Positions 1 to 7,472 of a stretch of 41,514 bases of DNA are shown piece after piece. Numbering within the stretch: position 1 is the first letter of the stretch; each line of letters opens with the position of its first letter. Made by a program: the position numbers and the translations under genes. Under the pieces are notes generated by a model. It saw nothing but the letters and a program-made list of their open reading frames with translations, did not search any database and had not been told where the DNA came from. Source of the stretch: an uncultured Eubacteriales bacterium (GTDB taxonomy: Bacteria > Bacillota > Clostridia > Christensenellales > Aristaeellaceae); contig CACYGY010000019.1 in NCBI GenBank assembly GCA_902774025.1, forward strand, positions 1 to 41,514. Reading direction: 5' to 3'.

Positions 1-217
1 CAAAAGCCGCCGAACCTGACAGGGTATACGAACCCCATCAGGTCCGACGGTTATCCATCACGAATGCAGGATTCCGTTTCAAACGCCCCGCAACCGCAGG
101 ATGCAAAATGGGCGCAGTCAGCCCCTGCTCTGCTCGAAGGGACGCAGGTCTGTTCCGCCTGGCTGTCAGACTCCTATCCGTCATATCCCGGCTTTTCCCT
201 TGTGAACCGTTGCTGTA

Positions 218-394
218 TCGCCATAACACATGGTTCGTTAAACCTGCGATCAGGCTGTCATGGATCATCAATCCTGAACCCTCTGATTTCGCCTGTGTCA
301 ACAGCAGCCTGTCAAACGGGTCGTTATGGCGCGGCGCATTCTCCTGTCTTGTCAATCCCTTCAGTGCAAAAGCATGAGGCAATCTTCTATCGAG
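218..394 (-). pseudogene. PIN-domain (VapC-like) toxin remnant
   Basis: An open frame on the minus strand carries what looks like the C-terminal third of a type II toxin-antitoxin PIN-domain ribonuclease. It has an HAFAL segment, then HNDPFDRLLLTQAKSEG, then HDSLIAG; the DPFDR..L.QA..E pattern followed by a late HD is typical of VapC/PIN C-termini. The N-terminal half with the first catalytic Asp is missing: a stop lies about ten codons upstream of the frame's ATG at 433. The sequence downstream of the PIN match runs on as unrelated residues. No antitoxin gene is visible. I infer a decayed, non-functional fragment. The family match is by recalled motif, not by search. Confidence 0.55.
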
Positions 395-484
395 TCTTTC
401 AGGTCCGGTTTCCCTGCACAGGGAAGTGAACATCCACCGGCACAGCCGGACCGCAATGGAATTTCAGCAAAAGGAGTTTCATGA

Positions 485-790
485 TCACAGGCACCATTAA
501 GTCAAGCTAATGACAAACTTTTTCGAGCAGTCCATGAGCAGGAATTAGCCATGCACCGGGAAGTAAAAAAGGCTTTTGACGCCCTGGGCCTGAAGAAACT
601 GCCCACCGTCAAAAGCCTTTCCGCAGAATACGAACAGCAATTAGCTGAGAAAAGAAAACTGTACGCCGAGTATCAGAAGGTCCACGCTGATATGCAGGAG
701 ATGCTCACCGTCCGTGCAAACACGGAACAGATTCTCCAGCAGGATGCTACCCAAAAGGAACAGGAAAGGAGCCGTCAAAATGTTCGATAA
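485..790 (+). pseudogene. C-terminal tail of a mobilization relaxase (remnant)
   Basis: This open frame begins right after an in-frame stop at 482-484; its first ATG is at 551, giving 79 residues. The product is a charged, probably coiled-coil segment with LKKLPTVKSL, AEYEQQLAEKRKLYAEYQK and MQEMLTVRANTEQIL. It resembles the extreme C-terminus of relaxases of Clostridia conjugative or mobilizable elements. The nuclease domain with its His triad is absent, so the gene is a stump. The sequence directly after it (about 835-935), with a G-rich repeat around TTGGGGGCTTGGGGGCAA, also looks like mobile-element flank. Family assignment rests on recalled similarity. Confidence 0.5.
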
Positions 791-1031
791 ACTATATATT
801 GCCCCTATACTTTCTCCAGAGGGGTACATAAGCGTTTTGGAATAACGCGCAGCCGCAGGATTTATCCTGCGATTTGGGGGCTTGGGGGCAACCGCCCGCA
901 ACAAGCTGCATTTTGATATTGGGGTCAAAATGCCCCGCTTGCCGCACTTATCGGAACGTTCCGGATAATTCGCTATTCTTTATCCCGAATTCCTGATACT
1001 TCGCGGGATACTTCGTTATTCTTTCGGAAAA
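791..1031. other. Intergenic mobile-element flank with palindromes
   Basis: No gene is supported here. The stretch holds a G-rich run near 875-895 and a perfect 12-bp palindrome CGGAACGTTCCG at 952-963 with imperfect TTATC/GGATAA arms. It also holds an inverted repeat TATCCCG (981-987)/CGGGATA (1004-1010). Two near-direct copies of TTCGYTATTCTTT lie around 968 and 1013. The inverted repeats could end transcription of the leftward operon that stops at 1032, or be a decayed element end. Confidence 0.4.
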
Positions 1032-1967
1032 TTAAATATAACATAGAGTTTCAATCCATTGCCTTTTCTGAATTGCTTGCAACCAATCTTTCGGTATTGC
1101 ATCATACCCATAGAAAAGACCAGCTAATCCACCTGCAATTGCGGCAACTGTATCGCTGTCATCGCCGAGATTGACGGCCAAGAGAAGCGCGGAATCGAAA
1201 GAATTTGTGTTTATCAGCGACCATACAGCTGCTTCAAGCGTATCTACTACATAACCGCTGCTCTTGATAGCGTTTTGCGGCGTGTTAGCAAATATATTTA
1301 AATTTTGGAGCCGATCATAGTACCCAACATTCGCCTGATTCGCAAGGAAATGTTTGTAGAAGGAAAATCCATGGTTCAGACCGGTCTGGAGCCGATCCAG
1401 CAAAGCGCCATCGTTCTCAAGGATTGCTTTGACCATGAAGTAGTACAGTCCGCAGGCAATATTGCTTCTGATGTGTGCATGGGTAAGACTGGCTACCTGA
1501 TGGATGACTTTGATGGCATCATCATCATTCAATTGCTTGTCCACGCAGAACAGACAGGCGGGCATGATCCGCATTAGACTGCCATTACCGTTATTCCAGT
1601 CCTCGGTGCCGCCACATTTTTCGGGCCGCTTGTCTATCTTGTATTTTTTGATCGCCCACATCGTGCCGCGGCCAATATCAAAGGCCTGCCCGAATGGCGT
1701 AAACGCTCCATTGTCCAGCCATTTGACAAAATTGTCCATAATATCATGGAGATCAATGGTGTTTAGGCGTTTGATGCTGTCAAGCAGCGCCAGGGTCAGG
1801 CTGCTGTCGTCCGTCCAGGAACCGGCGGGAAGATTGAAGGTGCCGTTTCCGCGCATTCCTGTGATCGGATGTTTCGCAACCTCTGCCCTGGATTTAAACT
1901 GCATAGGACAGCCCAAGGCATCCCCAATCACGACGCCCATCACGCCGTCCTTCCACATGCTTTTCAT
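1032..1967 (-). CDS. ADP-ribosylglycohydrolase (DraG/ARH family)
   Basis: Predicted to remove ADP-ribose from modified proteins, nucleic acids or small molecules, using a two-metal centre, in the cytoplasm. The 311-residue product has the family signature in order: GDALG (15-19), WTDDS (51-55; first metal ligands), NGSLMR (128-133), THAH (162-165) and GDDSDT (268-273; second metal-ligand group), followed by AGGLAGLFYG. Length is normal for the family and no signal peptide is present. The start at 1967 follows GAGGAGGAAT. It is the last gene of a leftward four-gene set (macro, HD, VWA, this gene), 27 bp after the VWA gene. Its substrate is unknown; the macro-domain partner suggests shared ADP-ribose chemistry. 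Family call is firm, role inferred. Confidence 0.9.
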   Translation of the reverse strand: MKSMWKDGVMGVVIGDALGCPMQFKSRAEVAKHPITGMRGNGTFNLPAGSWTDDSSLTLALLDSIKRLNTIDLHDIMDNFVKWLDNGAFTPFGQAFDIGRGTMWAIKKYKIDKRPEKCGGTEDWNNGNGSLMRIMPACLFCVDKQLNDDDAIKVIHQVASLTHAHIRSNIACGLYYFMVKAILENDGALLDRLQTGLNHGFSFYKHFLANQANVGYYDRLQNLNIFANTPQNAIKSSGYVVDTLEAAVWSLINTNSFDSALLLAVNLGDDSDTVAAIAGGLAGLFYGYDAIPKDWLQAIQKRQWIETLCYI

Positions 1968-1994
1968 TGGTTCATTCCTCCTCTTTTGAGGATT

Positions 1995-2648
1995 TCATCT
2001 CTTGGCTTTCCTTGATTTGAAGTCCTCTTCGATTTCTTCTTTCCATTCATGCCCAATTGAGGCGCAGGCTCGGAAAGCACTCATGGCTTTGTCCACAACC
2101 GCATAATTCAGTTTCTGTCCGATGGAATCATTGTGAAAGGTTACGGCACGATCCTCGGCGATCCCGAAATGAGCGGCAGTTTCAACGGCGTCAATGTTGG
2201 CTCCCAGAAACAGGAATTCCCAGCCGTACTTTTCTTTTTGCCGCTTAACCATTGCCTTCACCTGGTCGCTGGAATACCGACGCGAAGCATTTTCCATGCC
2301 GTCCGTTGTGATGACAAAGATCGTGTGTTCAGGCACATCCTCCTCACGGGCATACTTGTGGACGTTGCCAATGTGGTGGATCGCGCCTCCGATGGCGTCG
2401 ATCAGGGCCGTGCATCCGCCAACATAGTATTCCTTGCGAGTCAAAGTCTCCACTTTGTGAATATCCACACGGTCATGGATCACGGTGCTTTCGTTGGAGA
2501 AGAGGACGGTGGAGACCAGGGCTTCCCCTTCTTCATTCTTCTGACGCTCGATCATGCTGTTGAAACCGCCGATGGTGTCTGCTTCCAGGCCTGACATGGA
2601 GCCGCTTTTGTCCAGGATAAATACCATTTCTGTCAAATTCTTTTTCAT
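1995..2648 (-). CDS. VWA (von Willebrand factor A) domain protein
   Basis: A single-domain cytoplasmic VWA protein of 217 residues. The metal-ion-dependent adhesion site is intact: DKSGS at 13-17, a Thr in the CTALIDAIGGAI segment, and the later Asp in TTDGMENAS. The C-terminus is Lys/Arg rich (DFKSRKAKR). No signal peptide or membrane segment is seen, so it probably acts as an intracellular scaffold or partner-binding protein. A ribosome site GGGAGGGA precedes the ATG at 2648. It lies between the HD gene (77 bp upstream, with a short GCAGG/CCTGC hairpin in the gap) and the ADP-ribosylglycohydrolase (27 bp downstream). Small VWA proteins of this type often accompany stress or modification genes; the exact role here is unknown. 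Confidence 0.85.
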   Translation of the reverse strand: MKKNLTEMVFILDKSGSMSGLEADTIGGFNSMIERQKNEEGEALVSTVLFSNESTVIHDRVDIHKVETLTRKEYYVGGCTALIDAIGGAIHHIGNVHKYAREEDVPEHTIFVITTDGMENASRRYSSDQVKAMVKRQKEKYGWEFLFLGANIDAVETAAHFGIAEDRAVTFHNDSIGQKLNYAVVDKAMSAFRACASIGHEWKEEIEEDFKSRKAKR

Positions 2649-2725
2649 GAAAATCCCTCCCTTTGCTTTCCGCAGGTTTCATCCTGCAATCATATTGTAG
2701 CAAAGCGAGGGAAGGGGTGGGTCGC

Positions 2726-3166
2726 TTAAAAAGCGACAAATGATGAAGACATCAAATATTGAAGGGCCTGATTGTACTTGGCCTGCCGCATTACGTCTTT
2801 CATGGTGATATGTTCCAAGCGGGAAAGATTGCTGTTGTCGATCAGGTCGCTGATCTTTACTATGCAGGCAGTGGGGTTTTCCTTTACCCGGCGCAGATAC
2901 GTTTCCCATTCTTCACCTGGCCTGCGGCTGACAGCGTCCACGGCTGCCGCGGTTTCCGTTCCAAACTGAGCTTCCACTTCTTCCAAGGTTAGGCTAGTAT
3001 CCTCCACTGTATCATGGAGCCATCCGACCACCTGAGCTTCAGGCGTTTCCAACCGCCCGGCGACACGGGCTGGATGCCCGATATAAGGCGCTCCTGATTT
3101 GTCCACTTGGCCCTGATGCTGTTTTTCCGCCCAGGCTTTTGCAGTTTCTACGTCCTGACTTAGCAT
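2726..3166 (-). CDS. HD-domain phosphohydrolase, RelA/SpoT hydrolase type
   Basis: A 146-residue stand-alone HD domain resembling the hydrolase half of RelA/SpoT and small alarmone hydrolases (Mesh1 type). The expected metal ligands are present: H31 in GAPYIGHP, H51-D52 in LHDTVEDT, and D107 in VKISDLIDN. The FGTETAAAV segment also fits. Such enzymes typically remove pyrophosphate from (p)ppGpp, and some act on other nucleotides such as NADPH; the substrate cannot be told from sequence. There is no synthetase, TGS or ACT domain. The TAGGAGG ribosome site overlaps the stop of the macro-domain gene 9 bp upstream, implying translational coupling. A GTCGCTT/AAGCGAC inverted repeat overlaps the stop codon. 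Confidence 0.85.
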   Translation of the reverse strand: MLSQDVETAKAWAEKQHQGQVDKSGAPYIGHPARVAGRLETPEAQVVGWLHDTVEDTSLTLEEVEAQFGTETAAAVDAVSRRPGEEWETYLRRVKENPTACIVKISDLIDNSNLSRLEHITMKDVMRQAKYNQALQYLMSSSFVAF

Positions 3167-3175
3167 GGCTTCCTC

Positions 3176-4252
3176 CTACATAATAGAACCCAGCAGTTTT
3201 TGATCAAAGGAAAACAACGCCTGATTGATCTCAAAAATGTCGTAATTGCCCTGAGTGATGAAGTATTCTATGATCAGATCAAATTTACTGCTGTGCGTGA
3301 AGGAGAAGCCTGCTTTCATCAGCATTTCCCGGATCTCCTCCAGTGGAAGGCGCAAAGCGATTGCCAGCGCGACAACTGTGGATTTGCTGGGTTTATAGTC
3401 CGCCTGATTTTTGATTTTATTGAACAGCTTACGGTCAATGTTGGCCTTTTTGTAGCACTCGGCATCCGTCATGTGTTTTTCGTCAATCTTCCGCAGCAGC
3501 ATATCCCGGAACCCTTCGTCGATTTGGCTTAAGTAATCGTCCAGGCTGGGAGCAGTTGCGAAGTCATGGTCCCAAAGCGCCGCACCAGGCAGGGCTTCCT
3601 CTTTCTTTTTCTTTCGGCTGAAAATGGAGAATGGTTTTGCTTTTTCAGACGTGGAGAAATCCTGCGCTATGGAAGGCATGATATTATCGGCCCGGCGCAA
3701 GCTTTCGATTTTTTCATAGTCCGGGCCTATATAGGCATCGTCGATGAATGCCTGGATATTGGCATACAGTTTCTGGCTGACAGCAAAAGAACCGCGATCA
3801 AAAACCACCAGGTAAACCATCATGTCATTCTTCAAGAGAAAGTCACGGATGGCATCTGTCGCTGCTTTTATGGCTTGATCCTTGGGATAGCCGTAAGCGC
3901 CCGCGGAAATCAAAGGAAATGCGACCGATTCACATTGATACTGTGCGGCTAAATTGAGGGAAGCGCGATAACATGAAATCAGTTGTTTTTCTTCGCCGTT
4001 ATGCCCGCCCTGCCAGACCGGGCCAACCGTGTGAATAACATACTTGCACGGAAGCCTGTACCCTTTTGTGATCTTGGCTGAACCGGTTTCACAGCCGCCC
4101 AGGGTACGACACTCTTCAAGAAGCTCTGGCCCGGCAGCACGATGGATAGCGCCATCCACGCCTCCGCCACCAAGCAGAGAAGAATTGGCGGCATTCACGA
4201 TGGCATCTACTTTCATCTTGGTAATGTCATTTCTCACGATTTCTAAAGGCAT
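3176..4252 (-). CDS. Macro-domain protein with C-terminal helical (HTH-like) extension
   Basis: An N-terminal macro domain (about 1-165) binds or hydrolyses ADP-ribose derivatives. It has the [17 protein letters not shown] loop at 20-36 and ISAGAYGYP at 116-124, matching the catalytically competent MacroD/YmdB-like class. After a Lys-rich linker (FSRKKKKEE) comes a second domain of about 130 residues ([20 protein letters not shown] onward, including [19 protein letters not shown]) that reads like an XRE-type helix-turn-helix. I chose the start at the second ATG (4252), 8 bp after GGGAGG, because the first ATG (4258) lies only 2 bp from it. It is the first gene of the leftward operon. A protein that senses ADP-ribose signals and controls transcription is possible but unproven. 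Confidence 0.88.
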   Translation of the reverse strand: MPLEIVRNDITKMKVDAIVNAANSSLLGGGGVDGAIHRAAGPELLEECRTLGGCETGSAKITKGYRLPCKYVIHTVGPVWQGGHNGEEKQLISCYRASLNLAAQYQCESVAFPLISAGAYGYPKDQAIKAATDAIRDFLLKNDMMVYLVVFDRGSFAVSQKLYANIQAFIDDAYIGPDYEKIESLRRADNIMPSIAQDFSTSEKAKPFSIFSRKKKKEEALPGAALWDHDFATAPSLDDYLSQIDEGFRDMLLRKIDEKHMTDAECYKKANIDRKLFNKIKNQADYKPSKSTVVALAIALRLPLEEIREMLMKAGFSFTHSSKFDLIIEYFITQGNYDIFEINQALFSFDQKLLGSIM

Positions 4253-4378
4253 TAACATCGCCTCCCAATGTCCTGAAGTCCCGGCTTATATTTTTGATTT
4301 TATTGAAAAAGCAGTCCATCCATAAAATCTTCACGCATATGGAGAAAGGAAAGAGTCTTTCACTTCTTGAAAAAAAAA

Positions 4379-4621
4379 TCAATCAGTAATAGTAACCCAC
4401 ATAAAGCCGGCTCCAGAGTATCCCTCTCCATTATGCTGGCCATAGATGCCGATAGCCATAAGGTATTTTCCTGGATCAAGGTCTTTCTCTAAAACAGGAT
4501 CGCCATTTGAATTCAGGGCTGTTGCAAAGTCGATGAGTTCCGCAACGAAGCCAAACGTCAAATGGTTGAAATACCGGGGTTTTCTCCGATCTAATTGGCG
4601 ACTGTGAATTCCATCGATCAA
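4379..4621 (-). pseudogene. Unrecognised short ORF, probably a fragment
   Basis: I do not recognise this product. The 80-residue frame starts only at a TTG, has no clear ribosome site, and is preceded two codons further on by a stop in frame. Its C-terminal half (ELIDFATALNSNGDP, LDPGKYLMAIGIYGQ, GAGFMWVTITD) has the alternating pattern of a real beta-rich domain, unlike the low-quality translations around it. An overlapping frame (4476-4676) has an ATG and a basic N-terminus, so a frameshifted, decayed gene is possible. It sits just upstream of the macro-domain operon on the same strand. Confidence 0.3.
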
Positions 4622-5037
4622 AACGATTCTTTTTGTCTAAAAGTTTCAAAGTAATGAAGCGACGTAACAATTTCATAACTAAATATTAATAGAAATGACC
4701 AAAATGATTTTCATTCCTGCGGCGAATATGTATATATACTTTCAGCTGAAGCACATTAACGGGGATAGTAGAAAAAAGGAGAGCATTCTCCTCCCCGCTG
4801 CCCGTCTGAACAGGCAGAAGCTTTTGCCGCGAAAGATCCGCAGGTCAGACCGGAAAGACAAACCCCCCGTACCATCCGGCAGATCTGAAGGGAATCCGGA
4901 GCGCGGCATTTGTGCGGCTTTTGCGGATGGATGGGGGGAAATGCTCCCTGCAGGGCAGTATGCTCCATGTCCGGAACCGTCTGTTCCCGCGGCAGCTTCC
5001 CGCATGCGGATGCGCTTCATGCTCCTGCCCTTATCCG
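4622..5037. other. Gene-free stretch
   Basis: No convincing gene. The left part is A+T rich (TATGTATATATACTTT at about 4727-4742) and could contain a promoter. The right part turns abruptly G+C rich, marking the border between the mobile-element-like left end and the rest of the window. ORFs on both strands here have no recognisable content. Confidence 0.4.
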
Positions 5038-5550
5038 TCACAGCCCGAGGATTCCGTAAATCCTCCGGATGAAGGGAGCCTTGTATTCGATGTACTTTTC
5101 AATATCCTGAGGATAAAGCACTGCCCCTTCCTCCTTGATCCGGCTGTACTCAGCTGCGGCTTCGGGATGCGCACGAAGATAGTCTCTGAATGCCGTGTGC
5201 CTCTTCAGCTCAGGGGAATCCTGCGGGCAGACATACAGGTGATGCTTCGGCAGATGCGTCCTGCCGTCATAACGGAATGCTTCCCGGCCGGGAATGCCGA
5301 GATTGCCTTCATGCGAATAACCGATCTGACCCAGTCCGGATATGACCGCATCCAGCAGGGAATCATCCCGGATGACGACATCCAGGTCAATGATGGGCTT
5401 GGCGGACAGGCCCGGCACGGAAGTACTGCCGACATGTTCAATCCGCAGAGCCAGGTCAGAAAGGGCATCCTGAATCACGGCCTGAATCCGTGCAAAGTCC
5501 TGAATCCAGGTTTCATGATACGGCTCGACAACCACTGTTTTCGCGGCCAT
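5038..5550 (-). CDS. GrpB-family (UPF0157) nucleotidyltransferase-like protein
   Basis: The 170-residue product is a GrpB-family protein, a small nucleotidyltransferase-fold family of unproven reaction, sometimes linked to dephospho-CoA kinase fusions. The hallmark is EHVGSTSVPGL with GSTS at 41-44, followed by KPIIDLDVVI with the acidic pair D55/D57, which correspond to the fold's metal-binding Asp residues. Length is normal and there is no signal peptide. The ATG follows AAAGGAGAGG. It is the last of a run of leftward genes but is separated from the next by 166 bp, so it may be transcribed alone. Confidence 0.85.
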   Translation of the reverse strand: MAAKTVVVEPYHETWIQDFARIQAVIQDALSDLALRIEHVGSTSVPGLSAKPIIDLDVVIRDDSLLDAVISGLGQIGYSHEGNLGIPGREAFRYDGRTHLPKHHLYVCPQDSPELKRHTAFRDYLRAHPEAAAEYSRIKEEGAVLYPQDIEKYIEYKAPFIRRIYGILGL

Positions 5551-5716
5551 TTTCCTCTCCTTTCAGGGCATGGACACCCCCAGCAGCGCGCCCGCATACG
5601 GATTCTGCCGTGAACGTTCAGGAGAGCACATGCACGGGCCCGGTCATCCGATGAAAGCATCTTTCAATCCTTCCCGGCATTCCCGGCAGAAGGTGGAAAT
5701 CCATCCCGGAAGTCTC

Positions 5717-6193
5717 TCATGACTCCTTCACCCGTTTTCCGCTCATGTGCTCAATGGTCAGCTCAAGACACTGCACCCGTGCCAGCGACTCCCGGAGTTC
5801 CCTGCGGATGTATTCCTCATCCTCCGTGAATTTCCGGCAGAGATTCTCACAGATCCGTTCTGCCTTCTCCCCTTCCGTCACCGGACGGATCCGCCCGAAG
5901 ACCACCACGCTGTTTACATTCAGGGCCCATTCGCCCTCATTCCGGTATCCCGCGTCCCAGACGCAGTAACTGACCCGGTTGTCCTTCCGGAGCGCATCAT
6001 GCTTGTGTCCTTCCTTCGCGCCGTGAAAGTAGAGTTTTCCGTCTTCCGGGTCATACCAGTGGTTCATGGGCATGCCGTAGGGGTATCCGTTTTCTCCGGT
6101 CACGGAGAGCACCCCGCGCTTTTCTTCCTTCAGAATCCGGATGCATTCCTCCCGGCTGATTTCCTGCCTGAACCGTCTCATCGGCCTGAACAT
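5717..6193 (-). CDS. Pyridoxamine 5'-phosphate oxidase-family FMN-binding protein (NimA-like)
   Basis: A 158-residue split-barrel flavoprotein. The N-terminal ECIRILKEEKRGVLSVTGENGYPYGMPMNHWYD pattern, spread over two strands, and the GKLYFHGAKEGHKHDALRKDNRVSYCV core are typical of the PNPOx-like/NimA branch, which binds FMN or related cofactors and reduces small molecules. It is not a true PdxH, being too short and lacking its substrate-binding C-terminus. GGGGGATGATGGC precedes the ATG. It follows the ABM-domain gene by 28 bp and is likely co-transcribed with it. Substrate unknown; a second, distinct member of this superfamily lies at 28191-28589. Confidence 0.85.
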   Translation of the reverse strand: MFRPMRRFRQEISREECIRILKEEKRGVLSVTGENGYPYGMPMNHWYDPEDGKLYFHGAKEGHKHDALRKDNRVSYCVWDAGYRNEGEWALNVNSVVVFGRIRPVTEGEKAERICENLCRKFTEDEEYIRRELRESLARVQCLELTIEHMSGKRVKES

Positions 6194-6221
6194 GCCATCA
6201 TCCCCCTTTCTGCCTTCTCCC

Positions 6222-6542
6222 TTACCTGCGGATGAACTTCTCGTCTTCCCCGATCTCTTCGCTGAAAAAGCGTTCCGCTGTCATGTGAAGATCATACTTT
6301 TCCCGGAGTGCGGCCAGCTGCGCCATCATGGGAGAGGCGTGATGGGCATCAATGGCGGCCTGATCCGTCCAGCTGTCGATGAGCAGAACGGTTTCCGGAT
6401 CGTCCATGGGCAGAAAATACTGATAGCGCAGATTGCCCTTTTCCTTCCGTATGCTTTCCGCAATCCCGGAAGATTCCATTTCTTCCGCAAAAGCCCTGGC
6501 GTTTCCGTTGACGCCCCTGTAATACAGATTCACCGTAATCAC
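6222..6542 (-). CDS. Antibiotic biosynthesis monooxygenase (ABM) domain protein
   Basis: A small ferredoxin-like-fold protein of 106 residues. ITVNLYYRGVNGNARAFAEEM, the NLRYQYFLPMDDPETVLLIDSW strand pair and IDAHHASPMMAQLAAL follow the usual ABM/YgiN pattern of one strand, helix, two strands, helix. Members act as cofactor-free monooxygenases or quinone/heme-linked proteins; the substrate is unknown. I chose the GTG at 6542, which has AGGGGGGC just upstream. A longer frame to 6599 would overlap the upstream hydrolase gene and add a poorly conserved leader. Probably co-transcribed with its neighbours. Confidence 0.8.
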   Translation of the reverse strand: MITVNLYYRGVNGNARAFAEEMESSGIAESIRKEKGNLRYQYFLPMDDPETVLLIDSWTDQAAIDAHHASPMMAQLAALREKYDLHMTAERFFSEEIGEDEKFIRR

Positions 6543-6595
6543 CGGATGCCCCCCCTTGTCTGATTTTTCGTCTTCCCTCCGTGCCCGGGCAGGGT

Positions 6596-7288
6596 TCACT
6601 TTCCCTTCCGCTTCAGGAAATCGATCAGCAGATTCCCCATGGTCTCGCTGCCGATAATGTAGCTTCCGTGATCCGCACCCGGGACAATCACCCTTTCGGC
6701 ATCGGGAAGCGCCGCGGCAATCTTCTCCGTCTCCGAGGGGAGAATCAGGTCATGCTCCCCTGCTGTCACCAGAACCGGAATCCGGATCTTTTCAAGCTCT
6801 GACGGATCGATCCGCGGTTCGTTCAGCATCAGGGCAATCAGCGGGTCCGGATGTGCTTTCTGGATGGCTGTGTATTTTTCAAGGAAGGATGGGTCCAGTC
6901 CCTCCGGCGACAGATTGGCTCCGCTGACCGCCAGAGCACCCAGCGTGCCGGGATGGGCGATCTCAAGCATCAGCCCGATGATCCCGCCGTCACTGTGGCC
7001 GTACAGTGCGGGCCGGACAAGCCCCAGTGCCCTGATCAGCCCGTACACGTCCTCCGCCATATCCGCGTAATGGTATTCCGGCATCGGGGCATTGGCACCG
7101 TGGCCCCTGGAATCCGGGGCGTACACCCTGTATCCGGCCGAAACCAGCTGCCCGGTTTCAACGCTGAAAATGCCGTGATCCTCGCTGTTTCCGTGAATCA
7201 GCACAACCGGCCGGCCTTCTCCCGCAGCGGCGTAATGCAGGGTAACCCCGTTCACACGCACCGTTTCCGTCGCAGGATACTGTTTCAT
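6596..7288 (-). CDS. Alpha/beta-hydrolase
   Basis: A 230-residue cytoplasmic alpha/beta-hydrolase of the small esterase/peroxidase-like class. From the chosen start the landmarks are HGNSED (32-37, oxyanion hole), nucleophile S99 in GHSDGG, D180 in TAGEHD and H207 in GADHGSY, so the catalytic triad is complete. The ATG at 7288 is preceded by GGAAAGGGA; the open frame continues upstream to 7552 but into low-quality sequence overlapping the aminopeptidase gene. It precedes the ABM-domain gene by 53 bp on the same strand. Substrate unknown. Confidence 0.88.
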   Translation of the reverse strand: MKQYPATETVRVNGVTLHYAAAGEGRPVVLIHGNSEDHGIFSVETGQLVSAGYRVYAPDSRGHGANAPMPEYHYADMAEDVYGLIRALGLVRPALYGHSDGGIIGLMLEIAHPGTLGALAVSGANLSPEGLDPSFLEKYTAIQKAHPDPLIALMLNEPRIDPSELEKIRIPVLVTAGEHDLILPSETEKIAAALPDAERVIVPGADHGSYIIGSETMGNLLIDFLKRKGK

Positions 7289-7472
7289 ATCATTCCCTTT
7301 CCGCGCATGGCGCTGTCCCGTCCTCTTCAAAAAACGGCGGAAGACGTCTGTCATGCCTTTCCCTCCGCGGCATGAAGGGATGCCGGCACGCCGCTCCTGC
7401 TCCGGTTCCGGCAGAGCATCCCCCCTTCCTGCCATGTCCGGACTTTCCGTTCCCCGCTTTTCCCTCCCGGAA

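Noticed and set aside
870..940. G-rich repeats near the relaxase tail as a CRISPR or tandem-repeat array
   Set aside because: Only two imperfect short units are present, with no regular spacers.
4742..5041. Overlapping frames on both strands in the 4.7-5.0 kb region
   Set aside because: No domain, no consistent codon pattern and no ribosome site.
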